Shown piece after piece: positions 11,708-21,509 of a DNA stretch of 64,000 bases (position 1 is the stretch's first letter; each line of letters begins with the position of its first letter). The notes beneath the pieces are model-generated. The model made no database searches and was not told where the DNA came from. It worked only from the letters and a program-made list of their open reading frames with translations. Source of the stretch: Haematobia irritans. Lineage: Eukaryota; Arthropoda; Insecta; Diptera; Muscidae. The stretch is from assembly GCF_050003625.1 (NCBI RefSeq), contig NC_134398.1, positions 75,197,635 through 75,261,634 on the forward strand, read 5' to 3'. Both the position numbers and the translations under genes were made by a program.

Positions 11708-11766
11708 TTTATACCCTTCACCACTACTGTGGTACAGGGTATAATAAGTTTGTGCATTTGTATGTA
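11708..11766 (+). mobile_element. Family B element B2, 5' end (left of LINE insertion)
   Basis: It has the complete 5' inverted repeat TTATACCC ... CAGGGTATAATAAG and continues to GTGCATTTGTATGTA, where the LINE has inserted. The element resumes at 16005 with the same 11 bases. Confidence 0.85.
11756..11766. repeat. Target-site duplication of LINE, left copy
   Basis: ATTTGTATGTA, repeated exactly at 16005-16015 on the other side of the LINE. Uninterrupted B elements show the joined sequence at this point (for example near 3290 and 18570). Confidence 0.9.
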
Positions 11767-11785
11767 GGTTAGGTTAGGTTAGGTT
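11766..11785. repeat. (AGGTT)4 tail of LINE
   Basis: Four AGGTT units on the plus strand, i.e. (AACCT)4 at the 3' end of the minus-strand LINE. The first base also belongs to the target duplication. The motif equals the TTAGG pentamer of many insect telomeres. Confidence 0.85.
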
Positions 11786-11907
11786 AAAGTGGCAGCCCGA
11801 TTAAGATTCAGGCTCACTTAGACTATTCAGTCCATTGTGATACCACATTAACTAAAAGTACCTATTACATATGGGCACTTCTAGTTTTAACCGCTGAACC
11901 TTCTTGA

Positions 11908-14900
11908 TTATTTTTCTTTGTTGAACCAACCAGATTGTTCCAAAAATATTAGCAGACTTCTTAAGTTAACGTTTTCCAGATCCGCCAGTAATCTGAAGCT
12001 ATATGCTCCTAAAAGTTGCTTGCGCTTTACACAAAATGCAGGACACTCACACAAGAGGTGTTTAATTGATTCTTTTTCCTCCGCATCATGACAGCTCATA
12101 CAATAGTCATTATACTTCGCGCCAATAGTTTTTGCAAAATCTCCTATCAGGCAGCGACCCGTTATAGCAGATATCAGGAGTGATATCTGACGTCTCGAGA
12201 ACATTAGCATATCTAGTGTGCGGTTTAAGTTGAAATGGGGCCATATTTGCTTGGTGTCGTTACAACCCTTGCAATTCTCCCATCGAACATTTGCCATCAT
12301 AACAGCCTTCTCACGCAGCATGAGCTTGCAGGTAGCTAGGGGCATACCAACAAATTCTAGTTCCCCTGGAATATGTAAGGTAGTCCCTAGCCTTGCCAAC
12401 TCATCCGCTTCGCAGTTCCCCGGTATGTTCCTATGGCCAGGCACCCATATTAGGTGAATATTGTACTGCTCAGCCATCTCATTGAGAGATTTGCGGCAAT
12501 CGATGGCCGTTTTCGAGTTGAGGAACACAGAGTCCAAGGATTTTATTGCAGGTTGACTGTCTGAGTATATATTAATGCCCACATTTTTTGGAACATTACT
12601 TCTCAGCCAATTCGCCACCTCTCTTATTGCTAATATTTCAGCCTGAAAAACACTACAGTGATCAGGTAATCTTTTCGCTATTCGAAGTTCCAGATCTTTA
12701 GAATATACTCCGAAACCCACTTGGCCATCCAATTTGGAGCCATCAGTGTAGAAATCTATATATCTTTTATTCCCCGGGGTCCGTGTACACCACGCCTCAC
12801 TGTTGGGAATTAGAGTCTCAAACTTTTTGTCGAAAAGTGGACTCGCCAAAGTGTAATCCACTACGTTAGGCACATCTGGCATTATTTTGAGGACCGAACT
12901 GTGACCGTAACTTTTTTCCGACCACAGCGATAGCTCGCGCAACCGCACAGCCGTTGTTGCAGCTGACTGTTTGGCCAAAATGTCTAAAGGCAATAGATGC
13001 AGTATGACATTAAGGGAGTTTGTTCCTGTCTTGCTGAATGCACCTGAGATACACAAGCACGCCATACGCTGAACTTTATCTAAACCTGCCGGTTGCTGAA
13101 GTGCCGGCCACCAGACTACAACACCATATAGCATTATAGGTCTAACCACTGCCGTGTATAGCCAATGTACAATTTTTGGTTTCAGTCCCCACTTTTTCCC
13201 TATTGCCTTTTTGCACGAGTATAAAGCTACCGTTGCTTTCTTCGCCCTTTCTTCAATATTAAGCTTAAAGTTCAGCTTCCTGTCCAAAATAACGCCAAGG
13301 TATTTTGCACACTCCCTAAAGGGAATTTCAATACCCCCTAAGGAAATGGGCCTAACTGTGGGAGTTTTGCGATCTTTGCAGTACATGACTATTTCTGTCT
13401 TTGCAGGATTTACCCCAAGACCATTATCTTTCGCCCATTGTTCAGTCATCCGGAGGGCTCTCTGTATAATATCTCTAATTGTTGATGGGAATTTTCCCCT
13501 GACTGCTAGCGCCACATCATCTGCGTATGCCACCACTTGTATCCTTTCTTTTTCTAGGGAAACCAGAAGGTCGTTTATAGCAACATTCCAAAGAAGAGGT
13601 GATAGAACTCCTCCTTGAGGAGTGCCTCTGTTCACATACTTTTGTATGTTTGCTTGTCCTAGTGTGGCTGAAATACGTCTCTTCATTAGCAGTTCGTCTA
13701 ACAGCCTGAGTATACATGGATCAACATTCAGAGTTGTCAGTCCATTTAATATCGAGCTCGGATGGACATTATTGAACGCCCCTTCGATGTCTAGAAACGC
13801 CACGATTGTGTATTCTTTGACAGATAGTGAGCTTTCAATAAAGCTGACTAGTTCATGTAGTGCGGTCTCAGTAGACCTGCCCTTCGAGTATGCATGCTGT
13901 CGTTTCGAGAACAAACTTGAATCGATGCTAGTTCTAAGATAAATATCTATCATCCTCTCCAGAGTCTTAAGTAGGAATGAGGATAAGCTGATTGGTCGGA
14001 AATCCTTCGCCCTCGAGTGAGAGGCTTTTCCCGCTTTAGGTATGAAAACGACTTTTGTTTCCCTCCACTTTCCTGGGATATATGATAAGTTGATACATCC
14101 TTTATATATCACCGACAACCAGGGGATAATTTTGTCAGTTACAGCTTGTAACTCCGCCGGAGTAATTCCATCAGGTCCAGGGGATTTGAATGGTCCAAAG
14201 CTATTTAGCGCCCATCTTATTCTAGTTTCCGATACAATTTCCTCGACAGGAAACGACCGCTGAGCAACTGTGGCACCGCCAGTACATGGTTCAACCGTCT
14301 GATTTCCAGGAAAATGTGTGTCCAATAGTACCTCCAGCGTCTCCTCACTGGACGTTGTCCAATTGCCCTCCGATGTTTTAATGAAACCTGGAGCGGAGTT
14401 GGTGGATGCTAGAACCTTCCGTAGTCTGGAAGCCTCGGACGTATTCTCAATACTGCTGCAGTAAGCATTCCAAGAGTTATGCTGAGCCTTTCTCAGTTCT
14501 CGCTTGTATCCTCTCAGATTCTTCTTGTAAGCGTCCCAGTCCTCAGGGGCTCTGGTGGACTTTGCCTTGTTAAAGAGCTTCCTGCAGGGTTTCCTCATAT
14601 TACTTAATTCCGTGGACCACCATGGTGGTCGATGTTTCCCCCTTGGCTTTCCTCTAGGGCATGCAGCTTTCAGTGAGATGTTGAAGGCCTTAGTAATCCG
14701 CTCCACTGCGTGTTCGATATCTTGCACATTTCTCATAGTTGTCTCTGTTATTTCCGGTATCATCATATTGAACGATTCCCTATACCTATTCCAGTCAGCT
14801 TTCCTAACATTTGGCGGAAATATGATCTTGGTGATATGAACATCAAATTTGAAACTGATGTAGCGATGATCTGAGAAGCTGTGTTCACTTAAAACCTGCC

Positions 14901-15513
14901 ACTCAGATATCATTTCATTCAGTTCTTGCGAGGCCAAGGTGATGTCCAAAACCTCTTGCCTGTTTTTAGTGACAAAGGTTGGGACATCTCCCTTGTTGCA
15001 AACTACCAGATTAGTACGCAAAATAAACTCTATTAGCGACTCTCCCCTTGCATTAGTATCACTACTTCCCCATATACTATGATGTGCATTCGCATCGCAT
15101 CCCATAATGAGTTTCGTCTTTGTTTTCAGTGACTCCTCCACTAAGGTCTTAACGGCATATGGAGGCATCTCCCTGTCATGTCCCATGTAGACCGAAGATA
15201 CCCAATATTTGCATTTGGCTATTTCTAAACTGGCAACAACAGTGTCTGTATTGCACATTGAAGGAAGCAGAAACAAGTTGAGCTCGTTTTTAGCAATTAT
15301 ACAGGCTCGATTTACATCATTACCACTATACTGCAATAGTTTGAACCCCGGAGTACTTAATTCACATATTTTGTTTTTATAAACATATGGTTCTTGAATA
15401 AGAACTATATCTATGTCCCCTTTCATCAGGAGAACTTTTAAGGCAGCACATGCAGCCTTACAATGATGAAGATTTATCTGGAGGATCCGTAGGACCATCG
15501 AGATTTTCAACAA
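11908..15513 (-). CDS. LINE ORF2: endonuclease, reverse transcriptase, RNase H
   Basis: Intact 1201-codon frame. Residues about 8-225 form an apurinic-type endonuclease (QINLHH N14, QEP E41, Y109, D140/N142, SDH 214-216), which nicks the target. Residues about 480-740 are the reverse transcriptase: DFRPISLSS, FLDIEGAF (D575), RGTPQGGVLSP and YADD (663-666). Residues about 918-1045 are RNase H type I: YTDGS (D924), QAE (E959), YSDSQ (D985), ending in CEADELA (D1037). The C-terminus has C-x2-C-x10-H-x2-C spacing (1138-1155), a zinc-knuckle-like motif. All catalytic residues are present. The start overlaps ORF1 by 56 bases. RNase H and the overall layout favour the LOA or I clade; the exact clade is inference. 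Confidence 0.93.
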   Translation of the reverse strand: MLKISMVLRILQINLHHCKAACAALKVLLMKGDIDIVLIQEPYVYKNKICELSTPGFKLLQYSGNDVNRACIIAKNELNLFLLPSMCNTDTVVASLEIAKCKYWVSSVYMGHDREMPPYAVKTLVEESLKTKTKLIMGCDANAHHSIWGSSDTNARGESLIEFILRTNLVVCNKGDVPTFVTKNRQEVLDITLASQELNEMISEWQVLSEHSFSDHRYISFKFDVHITKIIFPPNVRKADWNRYRESFNMMIPEITETTMRNVQDIEHAVERITKAFNISLKAACPRGKPRGKHRPPWWSTELSNMRKPCRKLFNKAKSTRAPEDWDAYKKNLRGYKRELRKAQHNSWNAYCSSIENTSEASRLRKVLASTNSAPGFIKTSEGNWTTSSEETLEVLLDTHFPGNQTVEPCTGGATVAQRSFPVEEIVSETRIRWALNSFGPFKSPGPDGITPAELQAVTDKIIPWLSVIYKGCINLSYIPGKWRETKVVFIPKAGKASHSRAKDFRPISLSSFLLKTLERMIDIYLRTSIDSSLFSKRQHAYSKGRSTETALHELVSFIESSLSVKEYTIVAFLDIEGAFNNVHPSSILNGLTTLNVDPCILRLLDELLMKRRISATLGQANIQKYVNRGTPQGGVLSPLLWNVAINDLLVSLEKERIQVVAYADDVALAVRGKFPSTIRDIIQRALRMTEQWAKDNGLGVNPAKTEIVMYCKDRKTPTVRPISLGGIEIPFRECAKYLGVILDRKLNFKLNIEERAKKATVALYSCKKAIGKKWGLKPKIVHWLYTAVVRPIMLYGVVVWWPALQQPAGLDKVQRMACLCISGAFSKTGTNSLNVILHLLPLDILAKQSAATTAVRLRELSLWSEKSYGHSSVLKIMPDVPNVVDYTLASPLFDKKFETLIPNSEAWCTRTPGNKRYIDFYTDGSKLDGQVGFGVYSKDLELRIAKRLPDHCSVFQAEILAIREVANWLRSNVPKNVGINIYSDSQPAIKSLDSVFLNSKTAIDCRKSLNEMAEQYNIHLIWVPGHRNIPGNCEADELARLGTTLHIPGELEFVGMPLATCKLMLREKAVMMANVRWENCKGCNDTKQIWPHFNLNRTLDMLMFSRRQISLLISAITGRCLIGDFAKTIGAKYNDYCMSCHDAEEKESIKHLLCECPAFCVKRKQLLGAYSFRLLADLENVNLRSLLIFLEQSGWFNKEK

Positions 15514-16003
15514 CCGTCACATCAGCCGCTTCAATCGAGTCATCAAGAATGTCCTCTTCAGAGATATCGGTGACTCTCGCAATAACCATAGGTTCAACTT
15601 TGGTGAGTTCTGAGGCAGTAGAAGCCTCCTCACGCATACGGTATCTATCCATGTCTTCAAATGTCTTGGTATCCCCCTCGACTTCGCAAGAGGATCCGCT
15701 TACTTCTGATTCAGACAGAGGCATGTCCATTTCTGAATCCTTTAGCTGATCGTTTTTATACACCTTCATTTGGATATAATGAAAGCCATAACATACACGG
15801 CCCTGGGACTTTGCTAGATGTGGCAAAGACTGAGTGTTCAATATAAACACTGCATGCCGTCTTGGCCCATCCACTTCATCCAAACGGCCAACCTTCCAAT
15901 CAGCTGTTGGAAGATCTGGATTGCATTGTTTCAGTCTATTTAAAATAGATTCAGGGTCAGGAGGGTTTGCAGGTATCCACGCATGTGCTCTTGGTCTAGC
16001 CGG
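15458..16003 (-). pseudogene. LINE ORF1, C-terminal part (N-terminus lost by 5' truncation)
   Basis: An open frame from the insertion edge to the stop at 15458-15460, about 181 codons. The segments AWIPANPPDPE and DGPRRHAVFILNTQSLPHLA followed by an acidic, serine/glutamate-rich tail (EDILDD, VVENLDGPTDPPD) match the C-terminal half of LOA-type ORF1 proteins, which bind element RNA. The N-terminal part and the internal promoter are missing. An ATG at 15883 is internal and not the native start. It overlaps the first 56 bases of ORF2. Confidence 0.75.
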
Positions 16004-16004
16004 T

Positions 16005-16015
16005 ATTTGTATGTA
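16005..16015. repeat. Target-site duplication of LINE, right copy
   Basis: ATTTGTATGTA, identical to 11756-11766; family B sequence continues immediately after (ACGCCAAGAAGG). Confidence 0.9.
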
Positions 16016-17913
16016 ACGCCAAGAAGGAAAAGTCTGAAACCCATCGTTTAGTATACCGATCGTCTTAGAATTAAATTCTGAGTCGATTTAGCGATGTCCG
16101 TCTGTCTGTCCGTCTGTCCGTCTGTCTGTTGATGCATTTTTGTGTGCAAAGTACAGCTCGCAGTTTTAGTCCGATTGTCCTAAAATTTGGTATAGGGTCC
16201 TGTTTCGGCTCAAAGACGATCTCTATTGATTTTGGAAAAAATCGGTTCAGATTTAGATATAGCTGCCATATATATTTTTCACCGATCTGGTCATAATTGG
16301 CGTGTATATCAACCGATCTTCCTCAAATTCCGTACATCCCAATATTTTATGAGTCTCGAAAAACTTGCAAAATATCATCCAAATCGGTTCAGATTTAGAT
16401 ATAGCTCCCATATATAGCTTTCGCCCGATTTACACTCATATGACCGCAGAGGCCAATTGTTTGCTACGATTTAGTTGAAATTTTGCACAGGGAGTAGAAT
16501 TAGCATTATAGCTATGAGTGTCAAATATGGTGGAAATCGGTTCAGATTTAGATATAGCTCCCATATATAGCTTTCGCCCGATTTACACTCATATGACCAC
16601 AGAGTCCAATCTTTTACTCCGATTTAATTGAAATTTTGCACAGGGAGTAGAATGAGTACTGTAGATATGCGTGCCAAATTTGGTTGAAATCGGTTCAGAT
16701 GTAGATATAGCTCCCATGTATAGCTTTCGCCCGATTTACACTCAAATGACCACAGAGGACAATATTTTGCTCCGATTTAGTCGAATTTGGACAGGGAGTA
16801 TAATTAGCATTGTAGCTATGCGTGCCAAATTTGGTTGAAATCGGTTCAGATTTAGATATAGCTCCCATATATAGCTTTCGCCCGATTTACACTCATATGA
16901 CCACAGAGTCCAATATTTTGCTCCGATTTAGTTGAAATTTTGCGCAGGAAGTAGAATTAGCATTATAGCTATGCGTGCCAAATTTGGTTGAAATCGGTTC
17001 AGATGTAGATATAGCTCCCATGTATAGCTTTCGCCCGATTTACACTCAAATGACCACAGAGTCCAATATTTTGCTCCGATTTAGTTGAAATTTTGCGCAG
17101 GAAGTAGAATTAGCATTATAGCTATGCGTGCCAAATTTGGTTGAAATCGGTTCAGATGTAGATATAGCTCCCATGTATAGCTTTCGCCCGATTTACACTC
17201 AAATGACCACAGAGGACAATATTTTGCTCCGATTTAGTCGAAATTTTGCACAGGGAGTATAATTAGCATTGTAGCTATGCGTGCCAAATTTGGTTGAAAT
17301 CGGTTCAGATTTAGATATATCTCCCATATATAGCTTTCGCCCGATTTACACTCATATGACCACAGAGGCCAACTTTTAACTCCGATTTAGTTGAAATTTT
17401 GCACAGGGAGTAGAATTAGCATTGTAGCTATGCGTGCCAAATTTGATTGAAATCGGTTCAGATTTAGATTTAGCTCCCATATATATGTTTTTCTGATTTC
17501 GACCAACATTTTCCTTGTAAAATCGCCACTGCTTAGTCTAAAAGTTGTAAAAATGACTCTAATTTTCCTAAACTTCTAATACATATATATCGAGCGATAA
17601 ATCATAAATAAACTTTTGCGAAGTTTCCTTAAAATTGCTTCAGATTTAAATGTTTCCCATATATTTTTACTAAAATTGTGTTCCACCCTAGTGCATTAGC
17701 CATCTTAAATTTTGAGTCTATAGATTTTTAGAGAAGACTATCAAATTCTGTCCAGATCGAGTGATATTTAAATGTATGCATTTGGGACAAACCTTTATAT
17801 ATAGCCCCAACACATTTGACGGATGTGATATGGTATCGAAAATTTAGATCTACAAAGTGGCGCAGGGTATAATATAGTCGGCCCCGCCCGACTATAGACT
17901 TTCCTTACTTGTT
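16005..17913 (+). mobile_element. Family B element B2, remainder
   Basis: It continues the element interrupted at 11766. It has (GTCY)n at about 16098-16131, then about eight ~152 bp modules whose cores recur near 16382, 16534, 16687, 16839, 16991, 17143, 17298 and 17450. A unique 3' part follows, then GTCGGCCCCGCCCGAC and CTTACTTGTT. Two neighbouring modules (about 16886-17193) are almost identical, suggesting recent local amplification. Confidence 0.8.
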
Positions 17914-18141
17914 TTTTTTCTAACATTAGCCGACTTAAATTTTGAGTCTATAGATTTTGTAGAAGTCTATCAAATTCTGTCCAGATCGAATGATATTTAA
18001 ATGTACGTATTTGGGACAAACCTTTATATAGCCCCCAACACATTTGACGGATGTGATATGGTATCGAAAATTTAGATCTACAAAGTGGCGCAGGGTATAA
18101 TATAGTCGGCCCCGCCCGACTTTAGACCTTCCTTACTTGTT
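17914..18141 (+). repeat. Family B 3'-end unit (5'-truncated copy)
   Basis: About 228 bp containing only the B 3' end, from CTAACATTAGCC to the GC hairpin and CTTACTTGTT, joined directly to B2. A second such unit follows. Confidence 0.75.
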
Positions 18142-18367
18142 TTTTACTAACATTAGCCGACTTAAATTTTGAGTCTATAGATTTTGTAGAAGTCTATCAA
18201 ATTCTGTCCAGATCGAGTGATATTTAAATGTACGTATTTGGGACAAACCTTTATATAGCCCCCAACACATTTGACGGATGTGATATGGTATCGAAAATTT
18301 AGATCTACAAAGTGGCGCAGGGTATAATATAGTCGGCCCGCCCGGCTTTAGACTTTCCTTACTTGTT
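18142..18367 (+). repeat. Family B 3'-end unit, second tandem copy
   Basis: Same 3' end segment as the preceding unit, nearly identical to 27148-27373 in the duplicated block. The junction at 18141/18142 is the empty site of the C element at 25258-27147. Confidence 0.75.
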
Positions 18368-18522
18368 TCTTCATATTTTATCAAAGTCCTTTAAAAACTA
18401 GTTAACGACAACTTTATTTTCAAAATTAAGACTCGACTTCCAGCAGTAATTATGCTATGTTTCAAGTAAAAAGCGTCTTTACAATGAAGTGTTGAAAAAC
18501 ATGTCCTATATTTGAACGATTT
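18368..18522. other. Spacer between B elements
   Basis: About 155 bp of non-repeat sequence, shared with 27374-27528 in copy 2. Nothing recognisable. Confidence 0.6.
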
Positions 18523-19860
18523 TTATACCCTTCACCACTACTGTGGTACAGGGTATAATAAGTTTGTGCATTTGTATGTAACGCCAAGAAGGAGTAATCA
18601 TAGACCAACCTTTTAGTATACGGATCGGCTTAGAATTAAATTCTGAGTCGATTTAGCGATGTCCGTCTATCTGTCTGTCTGTTGGTGTATTTTTGTGTGC
18701 AAAGTACAGCTCGCAGTTTTAGTCCGATTGGTATAGGGTCCTGTTTCCGCGCAAAGACGATCCCTATTGATTTTGGAAAAAATCGGTTCAGATTTAGATA
18801 TAGCTGCCATATATTTTTCACCGATCTGGTCATAGTTGGCATGTATATCAACCGATCTTCCTCAAATTCCGTACAACCGAATATTTTATGAGTCTCGAAA
18901 AACTTGCAAAATATCAGCCAAATCGGATCAGATTTAGATATAGCTCCCATATATAGCTTTCGCCCGATTTACACTCATATGACCGCAGAGGCCAATTGTT
19001 TGCTACGATTTAGTTGAAATTTTGCACAGGGAGTAGAATTAGCATTATAGCTATGAGTGTCAAATATGGTGGAAATCGGTTCAGATTTAGATATAGCTCC
19101 CATATATAGCTTTCGCCCGATTTACACTCATATGACCACAGAGTCCAATCTTTTACTCCGATTTAATTGAAATTTTGCACAGGGAGTAGAATGAGTACTG
19201 TAGATATGCGTGCCAAATTTGGTTGAAATCGGTTCAGATTGAGATACAGCTCCCATATATAGCTTTCGCCCGATTTACACTCATATGACCACAGAGGCTA
19301 ATTTTTTGCTCCGATTTAGTTGAAATTTTGCACAGGGAGTAGAATTAGCATTGTTGCTATGCGTGCCAAATTTAGTTGAAATCGGTTCAGATTTAGATAT
19401 AGCTCCCATATATATGTTTTTCTGATTTCGACAAAAATGGTCAAAATAGCAACATTTTCCTTGTAAAATCGCCACTGCTTAGTCGAATAGTTGAAAAAAT
19501 GACTCTAATTTTCTTAAACTTCTAATACATATATATCGAGCGATAAATCATAAATAAACTTTTGCGAAGTTTCCTTAAAATTGCTTCAGATTTAAATGTT
19601 TCCCATATTTTTTTACTAAAATTGTGTTCCACCCTAGTCCATTAGCCAACTTAAATTTTGAGTCTATAAATTTTGTAAAAGTCTATCAAATTCTGTCCAA
19701 ATCAAGTGATATTTAAATGTATGTATTTGGGACAAACCTTTATATATAGCCCCCAACACATTTGACGGATGTGATATGGTATCGAAAATTTAGATCTACA
19801 AAGTAGTGCAGGGTATTATATAGTCGGCCCCGCCCGACTTTAGACTTTCCTTACTGGTTT
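18523..19860 (+). mobile_element. Family B element B3 (copy 1)
   Basis: Complete short copy of about 1.34 kb: the 5' inverted repeat TTATACCC...GGGTATA, a short (GTCY)n tract (about 18660-18690), four to five modules, the GC hairpin and TTACTGGTTT. Near-identical to 27529-28867. Confidence 0.8.
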
Positions 19861-20065
19861 CAATAAAAAAAGTTATTTTTGGAAACAACAACAGTGTCCA
19901 TTTTGTTTATATCAAACACTGTTCTTTTCTGACTTTTGGTCTTTAATAAAACACATTTTACAGTTCAAAATTTAATATAGTACAATGTAATGTTGAACAT
20001 TTTTTCGGAATGTTCCGAACATATGTGGAATGAATGAAAAAAAAAATAAAAATAAAAAAACTTTG

Positions 20066-20136
20066 GTCGAAGCAGGGATCAAACCCACGACCCTTGGCAT
20101 GAGAGTCAGACGTAGCAACCACTGCTTCACGGTGCC
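20066..20136 (-). repeat. tRNA-derived SINE head
   Basis: Read on the minus strand, GGCACCGTGAAGCAGTGG contains an A-box-like part, and GTGGGTTTGATCCC is a B box. It is closely similar to the head of the SINE at 63697. Second copy at about 29078-29148. Confidence 0.55.
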
Positions 20137-20250
20137 AAACTAAATGTTTGTTTCTGTTAAATAAACTTTGTTTATTCGTTTCGTGGGCGCCGCAAGCTAT
20201 GCTATATAAATATAACTTATATGGATAATTATCTATTGATGACCATAACA

Positions 20251-20322
20251 GGTACATAGCTCAGTGGTTAGTGTGTTGGCTTACAAAGTGCATGGTCCGC
20301 GGTTCGATTCTCCGTCCAGGCG
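20251..20322 (+). repeat. tRNA-like segment with A and B boxes
   Basis: TAGCTCAGTGGTTAG fits an A box and GGTTCGATTCTC a B box at normal tRNA spacing. The anticodon stem does not pair well and no acceptor stem closes, so it is a tRNA-derived repeat and not a tRNA gene. Second copy at 29264-29335. Confidence 0.55.
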
Positions 20323-21509
20323 AAAGGTAAAAAAAATTTAAAAATTTATAAATTCGTATAATTTCTTCTACATTGTTGGTATTACAGGAAAAGGTGTTAA
20401 GAACTAAAAAACTCGTGGATGTGAGAAAGATGTGAGGGAAAATGCAATTAGCAAGAAAATTTGTTTTTAGTTAGTCTTTATGAAATTGTTGTTACATCCT
20501 GGAAAAGAATAATTGTTTATCACAAAAAGTATATACTTTTCTTCCAAATACACTTCCTTACAGCGAAAAGCAAATAAGAAACGAACTTTGTTTGTCTAAA
20601 ATTTCGTTTGGGAGGAAAGAATTATTTTTTTGCGTGTACAAGCGGATTCACAGAAATTGTTCTCTTTTGATTCTTTCGCTGTGTTATGTTGATATCTTTC
20701 GTCAACTCTCCCGGTTTCCATCTCTATTTCTTTCTCTATACTCTCTCTGTCGCTTTGAATAAAATATCACAACATATGTATGTTTAGTTGAAATTTGTAA
20801 ATTTATATATGTTTGCATTCACACATATGATTTTTATGAAACATTCATGCCCCAAACATAATATATTCTAACATATTATTATAGATGTTAGTGTTAGTGT
20901 AGGAACATTACATGTTTGCACTTATATATATTGTGTTTAAAAATTGTGCCCGAAACACATTTTGTTTATATCGGAACATATGAAAAACATCATTTTCTAA
21001 CAGTGTACTAATTCGACCGTTTTATGAATTTTTGTTTTATACTAATTAAAACCAAATTGAATAAGAAAATAAATTCAAGTTTGATTCACTTTTTCGCTCA
21101 CGATGAAAATTATAGCGTCTTAAAATGAGCCGTAGTCAAAATGACGAAGGATGACGTTAATGTACAAAAAATAAAGATGACTGTCCAGGGTTAAAAGAAA
21201 GTTAAAGAATCTTTACCAATTCACTATTAAATTACAAGCAAATGGGCACTACATTTTTTTTCCAAATTTTTAAGGGGTTATTCTGAAATTAAATATTTGC
21301 TTTTTACATTAAAAATATTACATTGGTTTCCATAAAAGGTCATAAAAACGTAAATATTCTAGTTGAAAGAAAGAAAACTTACCAATTCTCTCTAAATTAA
21401 ATATTGCTTTTACAACAAAGAAAAACATTAAACTGGTTTCCAAAAAAAAAAAAAATAACAAATGATAATACACATAAAAAATATTCTTTTTAAAAGAAAG
21501 CCATATTAA

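Larger units (their letters stand above)
11767..16004 (-). mobile_element. LOA/I-type non-LTR retrotransposon, 5'-truncated
   Basis: A 4.24 kb LINE inserted in a family B element, flanked by ATTTGTATGTA duplications. In its own orientation it starts inside ORF1 (5' truncation at 16004), has a full ORF2, a short 3' UTR (11786-11907) and a tail of four AACCT units in place of poly(A). ORF2 has an endonuclease, a reverse transcriptase and an RNase H domain, the combination seen in LOA and I-type clades. The intact ORF2 and exact TSD suggest a recent insertion, though the truncated copy cannot itself be autonomous. Confidence 0.9.
19861..21509. repeat. Non-coding repeat with two opposed tRNA-like segments and family F modules
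   Basis: It contains a minus-strand and a plus-strand tRNA-like segment, ACATATG-rich DNA to about 21010, and family F modules at about 21195-21445. Weak inverted ends AGTACAATGT (19979-19988) and ACAGTGTACT (21000-21009) could bound a MITE-like element, but I see no target duplication. Repeated at about 28868-30518. Confidence 0.4.

Noticed and set aside
13154..14839. Plus-strand frames opposite the LINE
   Set aside because: Shadows of the intact ORF2 on the minus strand.
15881..15883. ATG at 15883 as the start of a small LINE protein
   Set aside because: The frame stays open upstream to the insertion edge with ORF1-like text, so the ATG is internal.
16098..17913. CRISPR-like regular repeats
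   Set aside because: Regular ~152 bp modules are transposon-internal repeats in a eukaryotic genome; there are no short repeats with unique spacers and no cas genes.
20251..20322. Possible true tRNA gene
   Set aside because: A and B boxes are good but the anticodon stem and acceptor stem do not pair; it is duplicated as part of a repeat and followed by repeat text.
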